Source of the DNA: Artocarpus heterophyllus
Taxonomy: Eukaryota > Streptophyta > Magnoliopsida > Rosales > Moraceae
NCBI GenBank assembly: GCA_025403435.1
Contig: CM046341.1
Span: 434,001 to 498,000, forward strand
Length of the DNA stretch: 64,000 nt
Direction: 5' to 3'
The notes below the pieces were generated by a model. That model had not been told where the DNA came from. It saw only the letters and a list, made by a program, of their open reading frames with translations, and ran no database searches. Both the position numbers and the translations under genes were made by a program. Below, piece after piece: positions 11,242 to 24,300 of this stretch. Numbering within the stretch: position 1 is the first letter of the stretch; each line of letters starts with the position of its first letter.

Positions 11242-14200
11242 AGAAGCGTTGCAGGGCTCCAAAGAAGACTGAAGACAAGAATAATGATACTACTAACGCC
11301 GCCACTAAAGAGGCACATGATGCCTTACTCTTATCTATTGACAACTCCCTTGATTCATGGGTGATAGACTCAAGAGCATCGTTCCACACTATTGCACATC
11401 GTGAAGTTTTAGAGAACTATGTTGTCGAAAATCATGGTAAGGTTTATCATGCTGATGGTGAACTTTGGATATCGTTGGCATTAGAGATGTCAGTTTAAAA
11501 ATGCCTAATGGGTCTGTGTGGAAGATTAATAAGGTGAGACATATACCTAAACTGATGCGTAACTTGATTTCGATGGGGCAACTGGATGACGAAGGACATA
11601 CTGTGACCTTCAATTGTGGAGGTTGAAAAGTCACAAAGGGAGCTATGGTTGTTGCTCGGGGATGGCTGGAACTCTCTACAATAATTCTAGTTGCAAAGAT
11701 ACCATAGCAGTTGCTGACTCTACTGCTAATACTGAACTATGGCACCATAGACTCAGGCACATGAGTGAGAAAGGAATGAAGATGCTTCATTCCAATGGAA
11801 AACTACCAGGATTAAAAATTGTTGATCATAGGTTGTGTGAGGCTGCATCTTTGGCAAGCAGAAGAGAGTCAGTTTCTCAAAGGCAGGCAGAAAGCCTAAG
11901 TCTAGGAAGTTGGAGCTAGTTCACATTGATGCGTAGGGACCTTTGACGATGACTTCTCTTAGTGGTGCTAATTACTATGTGACTTTTATTGATGACTCAA
12001 GCAGGAAGGTATGGGTTTACTTTCTAAAAAACAAATTTGATGTCTTTGATGCTTTCAAGAGATGGAGAGCTATGGTGGAGAAGAAGACAGATTTGAAGGT
12101 GAAGTGCTTGTAGTTTGATAATATGGGAGAGTACATAGATGATGATTTCAAGCGGTACTCTGCTGAGAATGGAATAAAGATGAAGAAAACTATTCTAGGA
12201 AAACCACAACAGAACGATGTAGCTGAGAGGATGAACAAGACTCTGAATGAGCGTGCCATAAGCATGAGGTTGCATGTGGGACTACCAAAGTCGTTTTGGG
12301 TTGAGGAAATCAACATTGTAGCTCATCTGATCAACAGAAGTCTAAGTGGTAGAAAGGTTGACCTCTCTTACTTGAAAGTATTTGGTTGTGTTTCCTATGT
12401 TCATATTGATTCTACTGCTAGAAGTAAACTCGATGCAAAATCTAAGAAATATTTTCTAGTTGGCTATGGTGGACTTAAGTTTGGTTATCATCTCTGGGAT
12501 GACCAAAATCAGAAGATTATCAAGGGCAAGGATGTGATCTTCAATGAAGGTGTTGTGTACAAAGACAAAGACAGCACTAACTAAGAAGCCTAAGGTGATT
12601 CCTTTGAAGGATCTTCTTGAAGTGGAATTGCAAAATTCAGAAGTTGAAGACTAAGAAAATATAGCTCTAAAATGACACCAGAGCACTCCTGCCAATATAG
12701 TCAGCAGATCTAGCAGGACCATCAGACCGCTAAAGAGATACTCCCCTTCGTTGCATTAGATTTTGTTGACCAACAGAGGCGAGTTAGAGAGTTATAAAGA
12801 AGCTGTGCAGGCCAAAGATTCGGTCAAGTGGGAGTTAGCTATGTAGGATGAGATGGATTCCTTAATATCCAATCAAACACGGCAATTGGTAAAGTTATCA
12901 AAGGGCAAAAAGGCCTTGCACAACAAATGGGTATACCGAATAAAAGATGAATTTGATAGCAACAAATGGTGTAAGGCAAGGCTGGTGGTAAAAGGCTTTC
13001 AATAGAAAGAAGGCATTGACTTCAACAAGATTTTTCTCTGGTGGTGAAACTAACCACGATTTGAACAGTACTTGCGTTAGTGGCAAACGAAGACTTGTTC
13101 TTGGAATAGTTGGATGTTAAGACAACCTTTCTCTATGGTGATTTGGAGGAGGAGATCTACATGAAGCAGCCTCAAGGTTTTGAAGTATGGGGTAAGAAGA
13201 ACATGGTGTGCAAAATTCAGAAGAGCTTGTATAGCCTTAAACACACTCCCAGGTAGTGGTATAAGAAGTTTGACAGTTTTATGTGTAGCAATGGTTTCTT
13301 AAGGTGTCAGGTAGATCATTGTTGTTATGTGAAGAATTTTGGTGACTCCTACATCATATTGTTCTATATGTTGATGATATGTTGATAGTAGGAGGATATA
13401 AACAACAGATTGACAAGCTAAAGAAGCAATTGTCTAAGGAGTTTGCAATGAAGGATTTGGGTGCTACAAAACAAATCCTTGGCATGAGAATAACAAGAAA
13501 TAATAGTGGTTTGAAACTGTCACAGGAAGAATATGTTGAAAAGGTGCTTAAAAGATTTAAGATGAGTAATGTGAATCCTGTGAGTACTCCTTTAGCTAGT
13601 CACTTCAAGTTGTCAAAGGATCAATCACCAACCACGGAGCAGGAATGAGACCACATGGCCAAGGTGCCTTATACTTCCGCAATATGAGTACTCCTTTAGC
13701 TGGTCACTTCAAGTTGTCAAAGGATCAATCACCAACCATGGAGCAGGAACGAGACCACATGACCAAGGTGCCTTATACTTCCGCAATAGGCAGTCTCATG
13801 TATGCCATGGTTTGTACCAGACCGGACATTGCACATGCAGTGGAAGTTGTGAGTAGGTACATGAACAATCTAGGCAAGCAGCATTGAGAGGCAGTGAAAT
13901 GGATTTTCAGATTTCTAAGATGTGCTGCAGGTTTAGCTTTGTATTTCAAGAAGTCAGACTTGGGATTATAGGGTTATGTAGATGCTTATATGGCTAGACA
14001 GATTAATGGTAGAAATAGTACCACCGGTTACGTTTATACTCTAGGTGGCACAGTAGTTAGTTGGTCTTGAAGCTACAAAAGATAGTTGCACTTTCTACAA
14101 CAGAAACAGAGTATGTGGCAATGATGAAGCAAGTAAGAAGATGATTTGATTGTAGTCATTCTTAAAAGAACAGGGTCACAAGCAAGAAAAGAGTGTACTA

Positions 14201-14400
14201 CATAGTGACAGTCAGAGTACCATTCACTTGGCAAAAAATCCCACTTTTCATGCTAGGACGAAGCATATACAGTTGCGTTATCACTTTATCAGGTCAGCTT
14301 TGGAGGATGGGGTGTTAAAGCTTGAGAAGATTCTTAGGAGTTAGAATCCAGCAGATATGCTTACCAAAACGGTTCCGGTTAAGAAACTGAAGTTATGCGC
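11242..14400 (+). pseudogene. Copia 1 pol remains (protease, integrase, RT, RNase H)
   Basis: Recognisable in order are a protease stretch near 11350 (DSWVIDSRAS, with Gly of the DSGA motif replaced by Arg), the GAG-pre-integrase LWHHRLRHMS near 11740, an integrase core at 11920-12330 (PQQNDVAERMNKTLNER), reverse transcriptase pieces from 12790 to 13650 (QPQGFE, YVDD-like region near 13365-13385) and RNase H from 13830 to 14330 (ending HYHF-like). Many in-frame stops and shifts break it. A 104-bp tandem duplication at 13581-13789 adds another shift. Confidence 0.85.
13581..13789 (+). repeat. 104-bp tandem duplication in copia 1
   Basis: The block beginning TGAGTACTCCTTTAGCT at 13581 recurs at 13685 with only a few substitutions, ending in the shared CTTCCGCAAT. 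The length is not a multiple of three, so the duplication breaks the pol frame. Confidence 0.9.
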
Positions 14401-14477
14401 AACTTCAGTTGGACTTCTCCTTGAGGCGTGAGAAGTTGCTGCCATTGTAGTTGGAGACATGGTGATTGATTAGTCTC

Positions 14478-14489
14478 CAAGTGGGAGAT
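14478..14489 (+). other. Polypurine tract of copia 1
   Basis: CAAGTGGGAGAT lies directly before the 3' LTR, the standard copia plus-strand primer. Confidence 0.8.
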
Positions 14490-15061
14490 TGTTGCAGATG
14501 TGGAGCCAAATCAATAACCCAGCAGAGGAAAAGAGAAAAAAAGGGGGAAAGGGCAGTGGCCGAGCACTGCAGTACCAAGATTGGGCGCTGTGGCACCCGC
14601 TAAAATTCAAACCAGTGTCGCGACACCCAAAACTTGCCTTTGCTTTTTTTTTTTTTGGCATTCTAGCCAAATAAGAATAGGAAACTGCTAGGGTTTCTAA
14701 TTGTAGTGATCTTTCTCTCTTCTTGGGGGTATAAATAGAAATAGGAAGGCTAAGGCTTATTAAGAGAGCAATTGTTACTCATTTTTGTGAGAGAGGCATA
14801 TTTTGAATGTGAGGCTATTGGAGTGTGTGAGACAGCTAAGAGAGATTTGGAAAACACAAAATTCAGAGTGTATGATAAAATTTCTCTTGTAATCTATATT
14901 CATCTCCTTCATCATAGTGGAATTTACAGTGGCAAAAATAGGACGTAGTCTCAAATTTGGATGAATCTGTATAAAATTTTGGTGTTCTTTTCTTCTTTTC
15001 TTTTTCTATAATTTTTCGTTCTTGGTGTTCTTAGAATTAGGAGGCGCCTAATTCCCCAACA
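14490..15061 (+). repeat. Copia 1 3' LTR
   Basis: It runs from TGTTGCAGATG to CCCCAACA and aligns with 9849-10467. A TATA box GGTATAAATAG lies near 14728. RLK codons resume at the next base. Confidence 0.9.
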
Positions 15062-17344
15062 AGGTTTGCTTTGCTCAAAATCAAAGAAGTGATTTCCAGT
15101 GATCCACATGGAATCTTGAGCGTGTGGAATGACTCTATTCACTTTTACAGCTAGCCTGGAACTGCATACAGTCGCCACCATCAGAGGATAACAACCTTGG
15201 ACTTGGGAGGCAATAACTTGCAAGGTACCATATCACCTTATGTTGGCAACCCCTCCTTCATGAGGTCCTTTATCCTTAGAAATAACAGCTTCTTCGGTAC
15301 AATCCCAGAGCAAGTTGGTCATCTGTTCAAACTACAGTCACTCAATATCCCTATAAACACAGTAGGAGGTAAAATCCCAACAAACTTAAGCTATTACTCA
15401 AAACTTAGGGTGGTAAATATTGGCACAAATAGACTTATTGGGTTGATTCCTCTAGAGCTTGGGTCTTTGGGGAATCTTCGTTTTTTAAATCTCCAAAAAA
15501 ACAATCTCACAGGAGGTATCCCACCTTCATTGGGAAACATTTCATCACTTGAACGATTTTTGGACCCCTTAACAATCTGATTGGAAGTGTTCCGAAGGAG
15601 TCAGGTAGATGGAAAAGTTTAACTCATTTTTCTATAGGGCCTAATTCTTTATCGGGTACAATTCCTGTCTCCATTTACAATTTCTCTATCAAACTCAAGG
15701 CACTCTATCTTGGACTCAATCAAATATCCGATAATATTCCTTTAGACTTGGGAAATCTAGCCTATTTAACTAGATTGAGCCTTGACTATAATAATTTCAC
15801 CAGTGTCATTCCTTCTTCTTTAAGGAATCTAAATCAATTGCAAGGTTTGCGATTGAATAATAACATACTATCAGGAAAAGTTCCCTCATCCATAGGAAAC
15901 CTCACTAACTTATCTGAACTTGATCTATCAAATAACAAGTTAGAAGGATGAATTCCTAAAAAAGTTGCTAATTGTCATAGTCTTCAATCCCTTGACATTT
16001 CAAATAATAGATTAACTAGAGAAATACCCAAAGAAAGTTTTCTTCTTCCCTCCTTATCTATCTTGCTCAACTTATCACGTAACTTATTGATTAGCAACCT
16101 ACTTACTGAAGTGGGTAAGCTAAAGAATATAAATGCACTTGACCTTTTTGAAAACAATCTGACTGGTCAAATCCCAAATACCATTGGTGATTGTCAGGTT
16201 CTGGAGTACCTTCTCCTAGAAGGGAATTTCTTTGAGGGAAACTTGCCATCTACTTTGGCTTCTTTGAAAGGTGTTCACTACTTGGATCTTTCCCGTAATA
16301 ACTTAATTGGAGAAATTCCAAAGCATTTACAGAAACTTCATTCCTTGTTGTACTTATATCTTTCTTTCAATGATTTGGAAGGAGAAGTACCAAATGAAGA
16401 TGTATTCCAGAACATAAGTGTAGTATCAATAGTTGGAAATAATAAGCTTTGTGGAGGTATACCAAAGTTACATATCCAAGCATGCCCCAGAAAGAAGTTT
16501 GGAAAAGGAAAGACCAATGGTCTCAAGCTAAAAATTATAGTATTGTTGTTGGTAGCATTTTTCCTTCTATCCATAAGTTTCACAATATTGTATCATAGAA
16601 GATCATCATGAAGGAAAATAACTTTTGAGCTAGCAAAACTAAATGTTCTCTCAAAGATTTTGTACATGTCTCTTTTTCAAGCTACCAATGGATTCTCTCC
16701 AAGCATGTTGATTGGAACTGGTAGTTTTGGCTTTGTATATAAAGGAATTCTAGACTAGGAAGGAAATCAATTGCTGTGAAGGTTCTCAATCTCTAACAAA
16801 AAGGAGCAGAGAAGAGTTTCATTGCTGAATGTAATGCATTGCAAAATGTTAGGCATTGAAATCTAGTCAAGATCTTGCAATGTTGCTCTAGCATAGATTA
16901 CAATGGCAATGATTTCAAGGCTGTAATCTTTGAGTATATGTCCAATGGAAGCCTACATCTAGTCACTGATGGCAAAAACCACTCAAGGGGTTTAAACCTG
17001 CTTCAAAGACTAAATATTGCAATTGATGTGGCTTCTGCAGTTCACTATCTTCACGACGGTTGTGACCAACTAATCATTCACTGCGACTTGAAGCCCATTA
17101 ATGTTCTTCTTGACAATGAAAATGTTGCCCATGTAAGTGATTTTGGATTAGCAAGGTTGATCTCAAACGTAACCTGCAGCTTTTCAAACACGTGCCAAAG
17201 TAGCACTACCGGAATGAATGGAACAATTGGTTATGTTGCCCCAGGTAAAAACTATTTGATAATTAGTGCTTTATTTGTTTACGCTTTTGCCAAGATTTAT
17301 GTATTATTGGCTTTAGTTTACAATAAAAAAAAATTCCAACACAT

Positions 17345-20300
17345 GGACAAATGAAAAAGTATCCATTAACCAACGATTTAAAGGTCATGACAATTGAACA
17401 ATCATTGGGTTCTTTACAAGCCCATAAAGAAAAGAAAAAGAAAAAGCAAGGGATCATGGAACAATTTCTCAAGACACGAGTCACAAAGAAAAAAGACAGT
17501 CGATGTAGCAATAGAAGTCAACATAGTCGTGGTAGAGGACAAGAACAAGGTGCAAACTGGGGTCATGGATGAGGTTGGAATTCTAACAGCAATTCCAACT
17601 ACAATAACAACAACTTTGAAATAGGAGAAAGCTCCACAAGAGGTTGATCAAACTCGAGGTTTAATAAACTCGCATTAAATGTTACAATTGTAACATATTT
17701 TGGCACTATGATTCATAATGTAGAGCACTCAAAAATAGAGTTGAAGAGAAGACCAATTATGTCGAAGAGAAGGGAGAAGAAAATGGCACCGTGCTATTAG
17801 CATATAGCAATAATCATGGAGATTAAGGCAACACATGGCACCTCGACACTGGCGCAAGCAATCATTTGTGCAAAAAAATTAGCTTATTTCTAGAGCTTAA
17901 TGAATCAGTAAGTAGCAATGCCTCTTTTGGTGATGATTCAAGAATTTAAATCAAAGAAAAGGGTAACATCCTTATTCGCTTGAAAGATCGAAGTCACTAG
18001 CTTATATCTAATGTCTACTATGTTCCCAATATGAAGAACGACATTTTATGTTTAGGACAACTCTTAGAGAAAGGCTATAATATGAAGGATCATAGTCTTT
18101 CTATAAGAGATAGAAAAAATAATTTCATTGCAAAGGTACCAATGTCTAAAAATAGAATGTTCTTGATTAACATTTAGAGTGATATAGTAAAGTGTCTCAA
18201 AGCTTGCGACAAAGATGCATCTTGGCTTTGGCATCTTCGATTTGGCCATCTCAATTTTAGAGGAATGGAGTAGTTATCAAGAAAGGGATGGCGAGAGGAT
18301 TATCCTGCATCAATCATCCTAATAAACTATGAAAGTTGTGTTTACTTGGGACACGGTTTAGGAAAAATTTTCCAAAAAAGCAGAATTTGAGAGCTCAGAA
18401 GCTGTTCGAGTTAATGCATATAGATATGTGTGGACCAACCAAGCCAAGCTCCCTTAGTAACAATAATTACTTCCTTTTCTTGATTGATGATTTTTCAAAA
18501 AAGACTTGGGTTTATTTCTTAAAGCAAAACTTAGATGTTTTTGAAGCATTCAAGAAGTTCAAGGCCGCTATAGAAGAAGAAAATGGTTAGGAGATTAAAG
18601 CCATGAGATCCTAAATCCCCCTCAACAAAATAGAGTAGCAAAAAGAAAAAATAGAACAGTCCTTAATACGTCAAAAGTATGCTCAAGAGTAAGAGAACGT
18701 CAAAGGAATCCTGGACAGAAGCTGTGGTATGTGTAGTGTACCTATCAAATTGCTCATCAACAAGAAGTGTATAAGACAAGACACCACAAGAAGCTTGGAG
18801 TGGAAGAAAGCCAGGCATTTTCCATTTAAGTGTTTTTAAAAGCATTGCCTATGCACATGTACCAAATGAGGATAGAAGCAAGCTAGAGATAAGAATGAGA
18901 AGCTCATCTTCATAGGTTATGACACCAACTCTCAAGGATACAAGCTGTACAACCCAAGAAATGGAACGGTTGTTATCAATAGTGATGTGGAGTTTGATGA
19001 AGAAAGCACTTGGGATTGGAATGTCCAAGAAGAAAACTATGACTTCTTTTCATGCTTTGATGAAGAAGGTAAGGAGCAGCTAAGGACAATAGAGTAACTG
19101 ATAGAAGATGCCACTACACCACCTACTTCACTGACAAAATGTCCTCAATATGTCCTACAAAACAGAGTAGCAAAAAGAAAAAATAGAACAGTCCTCAATA
19201 TGTCAAAAGTATGCTCAAGAGTAAGAGAACGTCAAAGGAATCCTGGGCAGAAGCTGTGGTATGTTAGTGTACCTATCAAATAGCTCATCAACAAGAAGTG
19301 TATAGGACAAGACACCACAAGAAGCTTGGAGTGGAAGAAAGCCAGACATTTTCCATTTAAGTGTTTTTGAAAGCATCGCCTATGCACATGTACCAAATGA
19401 GGATAGAAGCAAGCTAGAGATAAGAATGAGAAGCTCATCTTCATCGGTTATGACACCAACTCTCAAGGCTACAAGCTGTACAACCCAAGAAATGGAAAGG
19501 TTGTTATCAATAGTAATGTGGAGTTTGATGAAGAAAGCACTTGGTGTTGGAATGTCCAAGAAAAAAACTATGATTTCTTTCCATGCTTTGATGAAGAAGG
19601 TAAAGAGCAGCCAAGGACAACAGAGTAACTGATAGAAGATGCCACTACACCACCTACTTCACTAACAATATGTCCTCAATATGTCCTACAAAATAGAGTA
19701 GCATAAAGAAAAAATAGAACAGTCCTCAATATGTCAAAAGTATGCTCAAGAGTAAGAGAACATCAAAGGAATCCTGGGCAGAAGCTATGGTATGTGTAGT
19801 GTACCTGTCAAATTGCTCATCAACAAGAAGTGTATAGGACAAGACACCATAAGAAGCTTGGAGTGGAAGAAAGCCAGGCATTTTCCATTTAAGTGTTTTT
19901 GAAAGTATCGCCTATGCACATGTACCAAATGAGGATAGAAGCAAGCTAGAGATAAGAATGAGAAGCTCATCTTCATCGGTTATGACACCAACTCTCAAGG
20001 CTACAAGTTGTACAACCCAAGAAATGGAAGGTTGTTATCAATAGTGATGTGGAGTTTGATGAAGAAAGAACTTGAGATTGGAATGTCCAAGAAGAAAACT
20101 ATGACTTCTTTCCATGCTTTGATGAAGAAGGTAAGGAGCAGCCAAGGACAACAGCGTAACTAACAAAAGATGCCACTACACCACCTACTTCACTGACAAT
20201 AACTGATGATGGAAATTTACCACCATCTTTCTTGGCTGAAAGAAATAAAGAGCGTACAAGAAGCCTCCATGATCTCTACAAGGTAACTGATAAACTCAAA

Positions 20301-21384
20301 AATCTCACTTTATTTTGCCTCTTTTCTTATTGTGAACCAATGAATTTCCAAGAAGCCTTACAAGATAAAAAATGGAAGAATGTGATAGACGAGGAAATCA
20401 AAGCCATTGAGAAGAATAACATATTAGAACTCACCTCACTTCTTAAAGGTCATAAAGACATCGGAGTAAAATAGGTGTACAAGATGAAGAAGAATGCCAA
20501 TGGAGATATCGAAAGGCAGAAGTCAAGACTAGTCACTAAAGGCTATAGTCAAAAAGCTGGCATTAATTACGATAAGGTATTTGCTCCCGTTGCTCGTTTA
20601 GAAACTATGAGACTGATAATTTCGTTGACAACTCAGAACAAATGGAAGATCCATCAAATGGAAGTAAAATATGCCCTTCTAAATGGAGTCCTTGAAGAAG
20701 AGGTCTATATTCAGTAACCATTAGGCTATGAAGTCAAAGGGCAAGAAAGCAAAGTCCTAAAGCTGAAGAAGGCTCTCTACGATTTAAAACAAGTACCCAG
20801 AGCATAGAATAGTTGAATTGACAAGTATTTTTAGGAGAATGGTTTCAAAAAATGTCTTTATGAGCATGCTCTTTACATCAAGAATAAAGATTAAGAGGTA
20901 CTGATCGTATATTTACACGTGGATGACTTGATTTTTGCTAGAAGCAACCATATAATGTTCAAAGATTTCAAAAAAGCAATGACAAAAGAGTATGAGATGA
21001 CTGATATTGGATTGATGGCGTACTATCTTGGCATTGAAGTCAAGCAAAAGGAAGATGAGATTTTCATTTCCTAAGGAAATTACACAAAGGAGATTCTCAA
21101 GAAGTTCAAGATAGAGGATTGCAAGCTGATAAGCACTTTGATAATTTGTGGGATTAAGATTTCGAAGCATGATGAAAGAGAAAGTGTTGATCCAACACTT
21201 TTCAAGAGCTTAGTTAGGAGTTTGCAGTATTTAACATACACAAGGTTGTATATTCTTTATGCAGTTGGACTCATTAGTCATTACGTAGAGATTCCAACAA
21301 TCACCCACTTTAAGACAACAAAAAGAATTCTCTGTTATCCTAAAGTTACAATTGATTTTGGCTTGTTCTATTGAACTTCCATTG
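17345..21384 (+). pseudogene. Copia 2 gag end, protease, integrase and RT remains
   Basis: Order of pieces: the gag C-terminal basic/Gly-Arg tail (RGRGQEQGANWG, 17540), a broken zinc knuckle (about 17690), protease with WHLDTGASNHLC in the frame at 17838, the GAG-pre-integrase WLWHLRFGHLN near 18224, the integrase core at 18400-18590 (CGPTKPSSLSNNNYF), the tandemly tripled integrase C-terminal region at 18632-20200, then reverse transcriptase (VYKMKKNANGDIERQKSRLV at 20475, LHVDDLIFA near 20915) up to the solo LTR. Stops occur throughout. Confidence 0.85.
18632..20200 (+). repeat. Three tandem copies of a 532-bp block inside copia 2
   Basis: AGAGTAGCA followed by AAGAAAAAATAGAACAGTCCT starts each unit at 18632, 19164 and 19695 (periods 532 and 531). 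The units are nearly identical. Each encodes the same integrase C-terminal segment (KLYNPRNGT-like and FDEEST motifs). The unit junctions carry a repeated CCTCAATATGTC, a short homology that may have served the duplication. Confidence 0.92.
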
Positions 21385-24300
21385 TGTAACGTTCGTTGTT
21401 TTCTTCTATGGACACTTATGTTAATTTAACATTAGAATGTGATATTTTAGTGCTATTATTATTTATGTTAAGTAAGTAAATTAAGTTGTCATTTAGTAAT
21501 GTCGCAAGTGAAAGCCATATAGGATCGAGGTGCTCGGGATATTCATGTCAAAAGTGATGATAAGCTTAAAGTATTTATTATTTTTTAATAGTTTTAACTT
21601 GCTTTAATTTTATAATTTTTATAATGCTCTAGAGTTATGTATGCCGTCAAGTTATATTCTTGATGATGACATGGATTTTGTTGCATATTTTCTTATTTTT
21701 ATAATATTAATAATGTCACGATAATGACATGTGTAGTGATTTTTTTGTATTGGAATTAAGAAGTTAGATAATATAAAATGCCTAAAAGAATAATGTGAAA
21801 ATTAATATTTTTGGGGTTATAGGAGTAAATATTATTGTTGTATATAAATAATTTTGTATTATAATTATATTATATTACATTATTATATTATATTATATAT
21901 AACAATGCGTTAATATTATTATTTATATTATAATATATTATATTATATTATACAAACATATATATTATGTTAAGAAAAAAGAGATAAACGGCAAAGTTGT
22001 CGTGCAAAAAGAAAAGAAAAAGAGAGAGAGAGAGATTCCACGTAAAAAAAGAAGAGTTTCTTAGGGTTTTAGTCTCCTCATAAAATCTATATAAAAACCT
22101 ATTGTTAGTAACCCTAGACTCATACTTCATTTCTTCCTCATTGATTGGCTTCATGCTTGGTTTTCTCTGGCTTTATCAAGATTTCTAATCTTCCTAATTT
22201 CATTCATCTTGGTAAGTGCATCAATTATTTAACATGTTTATTTGATGTTTTAGTGTATTGTGTTAGTCTTAGAATTATTACTATCATCACATGGATTCGT
22301 TTATTATATGTATTTCATGTCAATCGGTGATTGAAAAGAGTTGATAACTTGGTTGTTTTGATTAACTTCTTATAAAACCCTAGATTGGAGATATCATAGA
22401 TTTTCATATTTTTGTTATATAGATATTTATGGGTATATTTTATTATCAATTATATCATGTTAATTATGTGTTTACAATTTTAATTGAGGTTTTATTGGGT
22501 TATGGATTGGTATTGAATTTTTTTTTATGTCTTATGCCTCCTTTTCATATAAACACCAGATAGCCATCGTGTTTTAGTAATTTTCAATTCTGTATTGCTC
22601 TGTTTATATTTTTCTTGTATTTTTTCTCAAATACTAGACATCTTAAGCTTTTGTTTGGCTTTTGAATCGCTTGAATCAGAGTTTTCAACAAATAGTTATG
22701 ATTTTTCAAAATTGACCTTGAAAGCTGTACAGTCTTACGCAGACCCGTAATTTAGACTGAATTTTGAGGACTTTTTCTTCATGCAAATTATTGTCAAAAT
22801 ATGCGTGTAATATATCAAATTCTTTGTTTCTAAGTCTAGTTTCTAATGCCACTGGTTTAACTAATTTGGTGTTAAGATGAAATTATTATGAATTTTTAAG
22901 TGAATAAACGTCATTATGCCTACTTTTGGGAATTATGCCCTAGGTTCATAAATTGTGATTTTATGCTTCTTGATGTTGTTACATGATAAGGTGATGTTCA
23001 ATGATAATATGAGATATTTATATGTTAACCATTTCATATAAAAATTTTAAAAGCATATCATACATATTTGATTTTATAAAAAAGTTTGAATGGAACATGT
23101 TTGTTGTTTAGCATGTCTGATTTTAATATTAACTTTGAATTCAAATGTGTGTTTTGAATTCCTTTGAATTTATTTAAAGTTAAATTTTGGATATGTTATT
23201 ATCTTATGTGTCTATTATATGCAGTCATTTTTATAAATTATTTTATGATATAAATAATTTAATACATAACTTTTAATTAAGATTACTCATTGTCCAGACT
23301 TTGCTGGTAGATTTTATGCTATTAAATATGTGATTTATTTTAATGACCAAATGAAATTTGTATGGCTAAAGAAAAATCTGGATATTATATATATATATAT
23401 ATGTTAACTTTATTCCTGCAAATTTTTGTGCTCTAATTGCATGTGAATTGAAAGATATAGAGTTATAAATCTTTAAAGGTCAGGCAGTTTTTATTATTGG
23501 TAAATTTGCTTGAATGTTTTAAAAATTGGAAAAAGATATTTTAGATTAATATTTTCAAGAGAAGAAAATTTGAGTGATGTTTATATATGGTAGCTATGTT
23601 ATGGAATAATTCTTACACTTTATTCATGCTTATAAGTTGGGATTAATTTCTCTAAGTCATTAAAGGTCAAGTTTTCTATCTTTATGTTTCTTGACTTTAA
23701 GTGCATGTTTGTGAATCAAAGATGTTTTGCTTTATTAAGAATGATATATGATGATGTAAAATAGTATTAAATGATATTATGAAGAGGAATATTAATTTTA
23801 TGTATTATATGAATGATTGACATGAACACTCTAGAGGGTGAGCATACGAAGAACCACGGCAATGTCACCTAAGTTAAGGTTTAGTAAGCAAGTGAGACAA
23901 GTAAGTACATTCTCACCTACAACATGATAAAAGTTTACAAAAAAGTTGTAATAACATGTTTTATGATAATTTTAAGTTTGTTTTTACATGTTTTGTCATG
24001 AAAACTCTTGTTGCAACAAGAGAGTTTAACGAATGTTTCAATGATAAGGTATGTTAAAAGTATATCGATATATATATATGTATCACTTAATTAAGTGTTG
24101 CACACCCTATTTTATGTTTATGATGTCCCAAAGGTTGGACTTGTCATGTTTGGTTTGGGACTAGCTACCCTACTCTTCTTATGACGACGTGCCTATGATG
24201 TTTATATTTATGGTTCAACACTTGGGCCCTTAAAGATAAAATGAATGATGTTTTAATATAGAAGTGTAAATGCAAAGATATGTTCTATATAAACTACTAT

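Larger units (their letters stand above)
9849..15061 (+). mobile_element. Ty1-copia retrotransposon 1, complete but degenerate
   Basis: The element has two LTRs, a primer binding site, gag, protease, integrase, reverse transcriptase and RNase H in copia order, and a polypurine tract. It sits inside codons of the RLK first exon. AGGT is duplicated at the borders (9845-9848 and 15062-15065), which fits a 5-bp duplication with one base lost. The two LTRs differ by many substitutions and indels, so the insertion is old. All polyprotein sections carry stops or frameshifts. Confidence 0.93.
9797..17244 (+). pseudogene. LRR receptor kinase pseudogene split by a copia element
   Basis: The start at ATG 9797 leads into ALGNDTDR, the beginning of the LRR N-cap. 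A copia element follows (9849-15061) and the N-cap resumes at 15062 (FALLKIKEVIS). The remaining first exon carries LRRs (15197-15580, 15748-15951, 16063-16430), a transmembrane stretch near 16530-16590, the G-loop near 16715 (IGTGSFGFVYKG) and a kinase core at 16875-17240 with non-RD IIHCDLKP and VSDFGLA. Several LRRs are missing around 15680. Stops and frameshifts occur at about 15150, 15575, 15950, 16610 and 16755-16860. It ends at the same splice donor (CCAG/GTAA, 17244) as the intact gene, and its second exon is not found downstream. It is clearly dead and closest to the gene at 41694. Confidence 0.9.

Noticed and set aside
18663..19976. Repeated minus-strand frames starting MKMSFSFLSLACFYPHLVHV
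   Set aside because: Antisense of the tripled copia 2 block. The repetition comes from the DNA duplication, not from a gene family.
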